From Mycobacterium sp. GA-1199 (GTDB lineage: Bacteria > Actinomycetota > Actinomycetes > Mycobacteriales > Mycobacteriaceae): DNA of 64,000 nt. Where the stretch lies: assembly GCF_001500045.1 (NCBI RefSeq), contig NZ_LQIX01000045.1, positions 217,879 to 281,878 of the forward strand. Direction: 5' to 3'. A program made the position numbers and the translations under genes. The notes under the pieces were generated by a model. That model was not told the origin of the DNA, did no database searches, and worked only from the letters and a program-made list of their open reading frames with translations. Below are positions 58,665 to 64,000 of the stretch, piece by piece; the stretch's first letter is position 1; every line of letters begins with the position of its first letter.

Positions 58665-58683
58665 TTAGGCAAGGCTATCCAGG
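58665..58683 (+). promoter_or_regulatory. Candidate IdeR (iron) box upstream of the PKS gene
   Basis: TTAGGCAAGGCTATCCAGG matches the IdeR consensus TTAGGTTAGSCTAACCTAA at 13 of 19 positions, including the central AGGCTA and TTAGG. IdeR with iron represses siderophore genes in mycobacteria. The site lies 19-37 bases before the PKS start codon, in a place suited to repression. Confidence 0.6.
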
Positions 58684-58701
58684 CTTTGGGACTCAGCTGA
58701 C

Positions 58702-61700
58702 GTGACCGACTACGCCCCATCCGACGAATCCGTACGCCCAGACGCGGTCGCGATCATCGGGATCGGTTGCCGCGTGGCCGGTGCGATCGGCACCCCGGAG
58801 CAGTTCTGGAACTTCCTGCTCGACGGCGGCAGCGACGTCCGCGAGATTCCGGCGGAGCGGTGGGAGCCGTACCTCCAGCGCGATCCCCGCAACGCGGCGG
58901 TGCTCAAGGACGTCACGCGGTGGGGGACGTTCCTCGACGACCTGCCGGGATTCGACGCCGAGTTCTTCGGGGTCTCGCCGCGCGAGGCGGAGCTGATGGA
59001 CCCCCAGCAGCGGCTGGCGCTCGAGGTGGGCTGGGAGGCGCTCGAACACGCAGGCGTGCCGCCGAAGTCGTTGGCGGGCAGCGACACCGCGGTGCTGATG
59101 GGCGTCAACTCCGACGACTACGGCAAGCTGATCATGGAGGACCTGCCGGGCATCGAAGCCTGGACCGGCATCGGCACGTCGCTGTGCGGCATCGCCAACC
59201 GCGTCTCACACCTGCTCGACCTGCGCGGTCCCAGCGTCGCCCTCGACGCGGCGTGCGCCGCCTCGCTGGTCGCGGTGCACCAGGCATGCCAGATGCTCAA
59301 TGCCGGTGAGACGTCGCTGGCGCTGGCCGGCGGGGTCAGCGCGTTGATCGGACCGGGTCTGACCCGGGTCCTCGACGTGGCGGGCGCGACCGCGCCCGAC
59401 GGCAGGTGCAAGACCTTCGACGCTTCGGCCGACGGGTACGGGCGCGGCGAGGGTGCGGGCGTGGTGGTGCTCAAGCGCCTCGCCGACGCGCTGCGTGACG
59501 GCGACCACGTGTACGCGGTCGTGCGGGGCGGCGCGGTGGCCCAGGACGGACGCACGGTCGGCATCATGTCGCCCAACGGCGATGCGCAGGCCGACATGTT
59601 CCGGCGCGCATGCCAATTCGCCGGCATCGCCCCCGCGAGCGTCGGTTTCGTCGAGGCGCACGGCACCGGCACCCCCTCCGGTGACCCCACCGAGGTCGGG
59701 GCGCTCGCCGCCGTCTACGGGGCCGACCGCCCAGCCGATGCGCCGTGCCGAATCGGATCGGTGAAGCCGAACGTGGGCCACCTCGAGGGCGGTGCCGGAG
59801 TGGTGGGACTCATCAAGGCAGCGCTGGCGCTGCATCATCGGACCATCCCCCCGACTGCGGGCGTCACCTCGCTGACTCCGGCCGTCGACTGGGCCAACAG
59901 CGGGCTGCGGGTGCCGACGGAGGTCGAGCCCTGGGACAGCTCCGACGGCGCGCCGCGGCGGGCCGCGGTGTGCAGTTACGGCTACGGCGGGACGATCGCT
60001 CACGTGCTCCTCGAGGAAGCGCCCGCCGCGCAACCGTCCGCACAACGCCTACCGGCACAACAACTTCCGGTGGTCATTCCCGTCTCGGCGCGCAACGTCG
60101 CCCGATTGCGCACGCAGGCGGGCGCGCTCGCCGATCACCTGCGAGACCACCGAGCCCCGGTCGACGCCGTCGCGGCGACGCTGTGGGCGCGGCGTTCGCA
60201 CGAACCGGCCAGGGCCGCGGTCGTGGCCGACGACACCGACGGTGCGGCGGCCGCGTTGACCGCACTGGCCGAGGATGTTCCTGACTCGTCCGTGGTGACC
60301 GGTACGGTGTTGCCTGCCGCGACCAACGGTGCGGTCTGGGTGTTCTCCGGCCACGGCTCGCACTGGGCCGGTATGGGTCATGAACTGCTTACGGCGGCAC
60401 CGGAATTCGCAGCGGTGATCGACGCGATCGATCCGGTGTTCACCGCGGAGCTGGGATTCTCGGCGCGCCAGGCGCTGACCACGGGCGAGCTCGGCGGGAC
60501 CGACCGGGTACAGGCGCTGACGTTCGCGATGCAGGTCGGTCTGGCGGCTCTGCTGCGCGCGCGCGGCGTCACCCCGGCGGCGGTCATCGGACACTCGGTC
60601 GGCGAGGTCGCGGCCTGCGTCACCGCAGGGGTGTTCGATCTGACCGTCGGCGCCGCGGTGGCCTGTTACCGCGCCCGCGGCTTCCGGTCGGTGATGGGCA
60701 AGGGCGCGATGGCGCTCGTGCGGCTCCCGTTCGCCGAAGCCGAGCGGCGGCTGGCCGGGCGGACCGACGTGGTGGCGGCGATCAGCGCCTCGCTGGAGTC
60801 GACGGTGATATCCGGCACGATCGGCGCGGTGGACGACGTCTGCGGTGAGTGGACCGATCAAGGCTTCATGGTGCGCCGCGTCAACACCGACGTCGCCTTC
60901 CACAGCCCCGCCATGGACGCACTGACCGGCGAGCTCGGCCGCCTCACGGCCGCACTCCCGCCGTCACGCACACCCGAGATTCCGCTCTACACAACGGCGT
61001 TGGCCGATCCCCGCTCGATGGCGCCACGCGATCAGCGCTACTGGGTGGCCAACCTGCGCGACCGGGTGCGGTTCGCCGAAGCCGTTTCGGCGGCCGTCGA
61101 GGACGGGCATCGGCTCTTCCTCGAGGTGTCGGCGCACCCGGTGGTGGCGCATTCGATCGTCGAGACCCTCACGACAGCCGGTACCGACCAGCACGCCGTC
61201 GTGCCGCTGCTACGTCGTGATCGCCCTCAGATGCATTCGGTGGCAACCGCGGTCGCCGCGCTGCACTGCCACGGTGCACCGGTCGAGCACCGGCTGGCAT
61301 CGGCGCCGTGGGCGGCCGACCTTCCGGTGACGCAGTGGCAGCACCGCCGCTTCTGGCGCACGCCCACCCCTCCGCCCGGCGGGCGGGGCGTGCACGACGT
61401 CGACACCCACACCCTGCTCGGCGGCCGGATCGAGGTGACCGGCGCGGTGGCCTCCAAGATGTGGCAGACGCGCGTGGACCTCGACTCCCGCCCGTACCCG
61501 GGCGACCACCCGGTCAAGGGCACCGAAATCGTGCCCGCCGCCGTCATCGTCAACACCTTCCTCGGCGCGGCCGACGAACTGGACACGCGCTGTGACCGCC
61601 CGGGTAGGGACCTCGTCGACGTCCGGCTGCGCACCCCGGTGGCGCCCGGACGCGCCCGCGACGTGCAAGTGGTGCTGCAGGACCGCGGGCTGACCTTGGC

Positions 61701-63882
61701 CACCCGCCTGGTCGACGACGACGAGGACGCCATCGACGGCGGCTGGTTGACCCACAGCAGTGCGGTGGTCGCGGCCGACGACGACATCGAGGATCTCCTC
61801 GGCGAGGTGCTCGACGAAGCGTCCGCTCGCGACGGCTGCCGTGACCCGTTGCCGCCCAATCACATCGTGGACACGCTCGCGACACTGGGTGTGGCCGCGA
61901 TGGGATTCGACTGGGAGATCCTCGACCTGCACGGCGGCGAGGGCGAATTGCTCGCCAGGGTCGCCGCACGCGGCGACCGTACGACACCGGACACCTGGGC
62001 CCCGCTGCTGGACGCGGCCACCTCGGCGGCCTCCACCGTCTTCGACGGGCCGCCGCGACTGCGGATGCCCGCCCACATCGACCGCGTGCAGGTGCACGGC
62101 CGACCACCAGCCGTGGCGCTGCTGCATGTTCGGCGCAGGCCCGGCACAACCACGACCGACGTGCTGCTCGCCGAAGAGTCCGGCAAGGTCCTCGCGTCGC
62201 TGACGGGCATGTCCTTCGAGCAGCTCGAAAACCCCTCCGGCAGCGACGTTTCCCGGATGCTGCACCGCCTCTCCTGGCAGTCGGTGCCGTGGCAGGCCGA
62301 CAGCCGGCCCGGGGAGGTCGTGATCGTCGGCGGAGACACCGCCGCCCGGGAGTTCGTGACGCGGGACCTGTCGGCCGCCGGGGTACCCCATGTGCTCCAC
62401 GGTGATGCCACCGAATTCGCCTCTGCGGCTGAGTCGTTCGACCGCGGCACCGTCGTGCTGGTGCTGCCGAGCGCGCACGACACGCCGGAACGGTCAGTCG
62501 GAATGGTGACGCAGACGCTGCGTGGGCTGCTCGACCATGGGGCCAGGGCACGGATGTGGGTGCTCACGCAGGGCGTGTACGAGGGCGCGAACGTGGTGCA
62601 CGCACCGCTGTGGGGTCTGGCCAGAGTCGCGGCGGCCGAGCACCCGAAGGCGTTCGGCGGGGTGATCGACGTCGCCACACCCGAACTCCCGGTCGGCATC
62701 CTCTCCTCGGTGCAGGGCCACCCTGTTGTGGCCTTCCGTGACGGCGCGGCCCAGTCGGCGCGGCTTTCCGCGGCGGGCCGGGGGACCGAAGCGCCGATGC
62801 AGTGCACGGCCGGCGGCACCTACGTCATCACCGGCGGTACCGGCGCGCTCGGCTTGCGGATGGCGCAGCGGCTTGCCGACATCGGCGCCCGGCGACTTGT
62901 GCTGCTCTCCCGCAGCGGCATGCCCGATCGTTCGACGTGGCAATCGGATTCGGACCTGGTCCACACGGTCACGGCGCTCGAGGAGCGCGGTGTGTCCGTG
63001 CGCGTGGTGGCATTGGACATCGCCGCTCCCGGAGCGGCCGACCAGCTGCGTACCGCGCTGCGCGATCTGCCTCCGGTGCGCGGGGTGATCCACGCTGCCG
63101 GTGTCGAAGCGGGTGCGCTGCTGGTCAACACGACACCCGAGGACTTCGCGGCGGCGATGCGTCCCAAGGTCGACGGCACGCTGACCCTTCACGAGGTCTT
63201 CCCGCCCGAACAGTTGGACTGGCTGGTGCTGTTCTCGTCGTGCGGTTACCTCGCGGGCTTCCCCGGCCAGGGCGCCTACGCGTGTGCGAACTCCTTCCTC
63301 GACGGAATGGCGCGCTACCGGCGGGCTCTCGGCGACCGCACGGTCAGCGTCGCCTGGACCGCGTGGCGGGGTCTGGGCATGGGCTCGACATCCGGGTTCG
63401 TGGCGGCGCAGCTCGACGCGCTGGGCATGGACACCATCGGAGCGGATGAGGCGATGCGGGCACTCGACCTGGCGATGCGCCATGACGACCCGAATATCGT
63501 TGTGCTGCCGCTACTTCCCGCGGCAGCCTCGGTACCGATGCTGGCCGACGTGGCGCCGACGGAATTCGACGCTCCCGGAGATGACGCGCCGGAGGTGGGC
63601 CTGGTCGACGCCGACCCCGAACGTGTCGCGCAGGTCGTCACCGCCGCCGTTGCCGCACAGCTGGGCGTGGCCGAGGCCGACGTCGACACCGGTTTGCCGC
63701 TGGTGGAGGTCGGCGTGGACTCGATCATGACGGTCGGGCTGCTCAAGCAGCTGGAGAAGCAGACAGGGTTGTCGTTGCCGCCGACGCTGCTCTGGGAGTA
63801 CCCGACGGCGGCGGCGGTGTCCGAACGCCTCGTCGAACTGCTCGACGTACCGGAGGGCGCGGCAACGGTCGACGTGTCCTGA
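58702..63882 (+). CDS. Iterative type I polyketide synthase, 6-methylsalicylic-acid-synthase type
   Basis: A 1726-residue multidomain enzyme with, in order: ketosynthase (about 10-435; C185 in DAACAASL, H320 in EAHGTGTPSGDP, H360 in KPNVGHLEGG), acyltransferase (about 545-835; S632 in GHSVGEVAA, AFHSP typical of malonyl-CoA), dehydratase/thioester-hydrolase-like hot-dog domain (about 905-1190; H936 in GDHPVKGTEIVPAA), ketoreductase (about 1372-1560; ITGGTGALG, Y1526 in GAYACANSFL) and one acyl carrier (S1674 in GVDSIMTV). No enoylreductase, methyltransferase or thioesterase. Order and length match 6-methylsalicylate synthase (KS-AT-DH-KR-ACP). I infer it makes 6-methylsalicylate for a mycobactin: an IdeR-like box is upstream and the place is that of the mbt locus. 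GTG start. Confidence 0.88.
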   Translation: MTDYAPSDESVRPDAVAIIGIGCRVAGAIGTPEQFWNFLLDGGSDVREIPAERWEPYLQRDPRNAAVLKDVTRWGTFLDDLPGFDAEFFGVSPREAELMDPQQRLALEVGWEALEHAGVPPKSLAGSDTAVLMGVNSDDYGKLIMEDLPGIEAWTGIGTSLCGIANRVSHLLDLRGPSVALDAACAASLVAVHQACQMLNAGETSLALAGGVSALIGPGLTRVLDVAGATAPDGRCKTFDASADGYGRGEGAGVVVLKRLADALRDGDHVYAVVRGGAVAQDGRTVGIMSPNGDAQADMFRRACQFAGIAPASVGFVEAHGTGTPSGDPTEVGALAAVYGADRPADAPCRIGSVKPNVGHLEGGAGVVGLIKAALALHHRTIPPTAGVTSLTPAVDWANSGLRVPTEVEPWDSSDGAPRRAAVCSYGYGGTIAHVLLEEAPAAQPSAQRLPAQQLPVVIPVSARNVARLRTQAGALADHLRDHRAPVDAVAATLWARRSHEPARAAVVADDTDGAAAALTALAEDVPDSSVVTGTVLPAATNGAVWVFSGHGSHWAGMGHELLTAAPEFAAVIDAIDPVFTAELGFSARQALTTGELGGTDRVQALTFAMQVGLAALLRARGVTPAAVIGHSVGEVAACVTAGVFDLTVGAAVACYRARGFRSVMGKGAMALVRLPFAEAERRLAGRTDVVAAISASLESTVISGTIGAVDDVCGEWTDQGFMVRRVNTDVAFHSPAMDALTGELGRLTAALPPSRTPEIPLYTTALADPRSMAPRDQRYWVANLRDRVRFAEAVSAAVEDGHRLFLEVSAHPVVAHSIVETLTTAGTDQHAVVPLLRRDRPQMHSVATAVAALHCHGAPVEHRLASAPWAADLPVTQWQHRRFWRTPTPPPGGRGVHDVDTHTLLGGRIEVTGAVASKMWQTRVDLDSRPYPGDHPVKGTEIVPAAVIVNTFLGAADELDTRCDRPGRDLVDVRLRTPVAPGRARDVQVVLQDRGLTLATRLVDDDEDAIDGGWLTHSSAVVAADDDIEDLLGEVLDEASARDGCRDPLPPNHIVDTLATLGVAAMGFDWEILDLHGGEGELLARVAARGDRTTPDTWAPLLDAATSAASTVFDGPPRLRMPAHIDRVQVHGRPPAVALLHVRRRPGTTTTDVLLAEESGKVLASLTGMSFEQLENPSGSDVSRMLHRLSWQSVPWQADSRPGEVVIVGGDTAAREFVTRDLSAAGVPHVLHGDATEFASAAESFDRGTVVLVLPSAHDTPERSVGMVTQTLRGLLDHGARARMWVLTQGVYEGANVVHAPLWGLARVAAAEHPKAFGGVIDVATPELPVGILSSVQGHPVVAFRDGAAQSARLSAAGRGTEAPMQCTAGGTYVITGGTGALGLRMAQRLADIGARRLVLLSRSGMPDRSTWQSDSDLVHTVTALEERGVSVRVVALDIAAPGAADQLRTALRDLPPVRGVIHAAGVEAGALLVNTTPEDFAAAMRPKVDGTLTLHEVFPPEQLDWLVLFSSCGYLAGFPGQGAYACANSFLDGMARYRRALGDRTVSVAWTAWRGLGMGSTSGFVAAQLDALGMDTIGADEAMRALDLAMRHDDPNIVVLPLLPAAASVPMLADVAPTEFDAPGDDAPEVGLVDADPERVAQVVTAAVAAQLGVAEADVDTGLPLVEVGVDSIMTVGLLKQLEKQTGLSLPPTLLWEYPTAAAVSERLVELLDVPEGAATVDVS

Positions 63883-64000
63883 CATCAACCCGCCGAAACT
63901 GAAGGTCTGTACGACAAATCGCCGGCGGTTTCAAGCGATCGATGCAATAGCGGGTGGTTTGGACGGATTCGAGAGTAGTTCGTCGAGCGCTTCTGCCGGG
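63883..64000. other. Window edge: possible 3' end of a minus-strand gene
   Basis: Nothing certain is visible in the last 118 bases. On the minus strand a frame from the window edge runs to TGA at 63933-63931, ending ELLSNPSKPPAIASIA; too short to identify. If it is real, it is convergent with the PKS. Confidence 0.2.

Noticed and set aside
58641..58700. 19-codon peptide frame (MAAMACGFLGKAIQALGLS) before the PKS
   Set aside because: A box CAGTAT could give a leaderless start at its second ATG, and it ends one base before the PKS start. But it contains the IdeR-like box, has only one Cys and no regulatory codon run, so the coding reading is probably incidental. Ribosome profiling would decide.
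1..64000. tRNA/rRNA genes, CRISPR arrays, insertion sequences or prophage genes
   Set aside because: No cloverleaf-sized gap with conserved tRNA boxes, no spaced direct repeats and no transposase or integrase motifs were seen; gaps between genes are mostly under 200 bases.

Overview
The window is high-G+C actinobacterial DNA, almost certainly from a rapidly growing mycobacterium (Mycolicibacterium type). As I recall the Mycobacterium tuberculosis H37Rv map, the gene order follows Rv2444c (rne) down to Rv2388c (hemN): rne-rplU-rpmA-obgE-proB, nadE, rbsK, proA, the MoxR/VWA pair, nadD-rsfS-gpgP-octT-degV, comEA-comEC-holA, rpsT, the ATP-grasp/alpha-E/transglutaminase trio, lepA-lppR, trehalase, subI-cysT-cysW-cysA, che1-cysH-sirA and hemW. 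Synteny is from memory; every protein call rests on motifs visible here. Many genes overlap by ATGA or GTGA, and many isolated genes have a TANNNT-like box 6-7 nt before the start codon, as expected for leaderless transcripts.

Region by region. 1-3.6 kb: end of RNase E, L21, L27, Obg GTPase and ProB. 3.6-9.2 kb: accessory block between proB and nadE, all on the minus strand: an unknown protein, a sirtuin, and a translationally coupled trio (lipoprotein, molybdopterin oxidoreductase that has lost its N-terminal iron-sulfur cysteines, small helical protein), then an isochorismatase-fold hydrolase divergent from nadE. 9.3-14.7 kb: nadE, an ICMT-like membrane protein, a CDF transporter with a CmtR-like metal sensor, a crotonase and a ribokinase. 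14.8-29.4 kb: proA, MoxR/VWA, nadD operon with the methylglucose-lipopolysaccharide enzymes GpgP and OctT, DegV, an ArsR/SRPBCC/DinB-like operon, two oxidoreductases, a membrane protein and comEA-comEC-holA. 29.4-38.8 kb: rpsT, ATP-grasp/alpha-E/transglutaminase genes, RNase Z-like, CBS, GNAT, PemK-like, lepA and lppR. 38.8-47 kb: a frameshifted relic of an lppR-like gene, a 2-oxoglutarate oxygenase, a LysR/SfnB-like/MetE-like group, trehalase and a flavin monooxygenase.

47-56 kb is a sulfur-assimilation block: sulfate ABC transporter (subI-cysTWA) and siroheme chelatase, APS reductase and sulfite reductase (che1-cysH-sirA). Each operon is preceded by a leaderless short ORF ending in a run of cysteine codons, the known architecture of cysteine-responsive attenuators in mycobacteria. 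One of these uORFs (minus strand, 33 codons) was not obvious from ORF length alone.

56-64 kb: hemW, a SigL-like ECF sigma factor with an anti-sigma factor lacking the zinc motif, and a 1726-residue KS-AT-DH-KR-ACP polyketide synthase of the 6-methylsalicylic-acid-synthase type. It sits where M. tuberculosis begins its mycobactin (mbt) locus and has an IdeR-box-like sequence (13/19 to consensus) just upstream. I infer an iron-repressed 6-methylsalicylate synthase supplying the aryl cap of a mycobactin of the P/H type; this is the most interesting system in the window.
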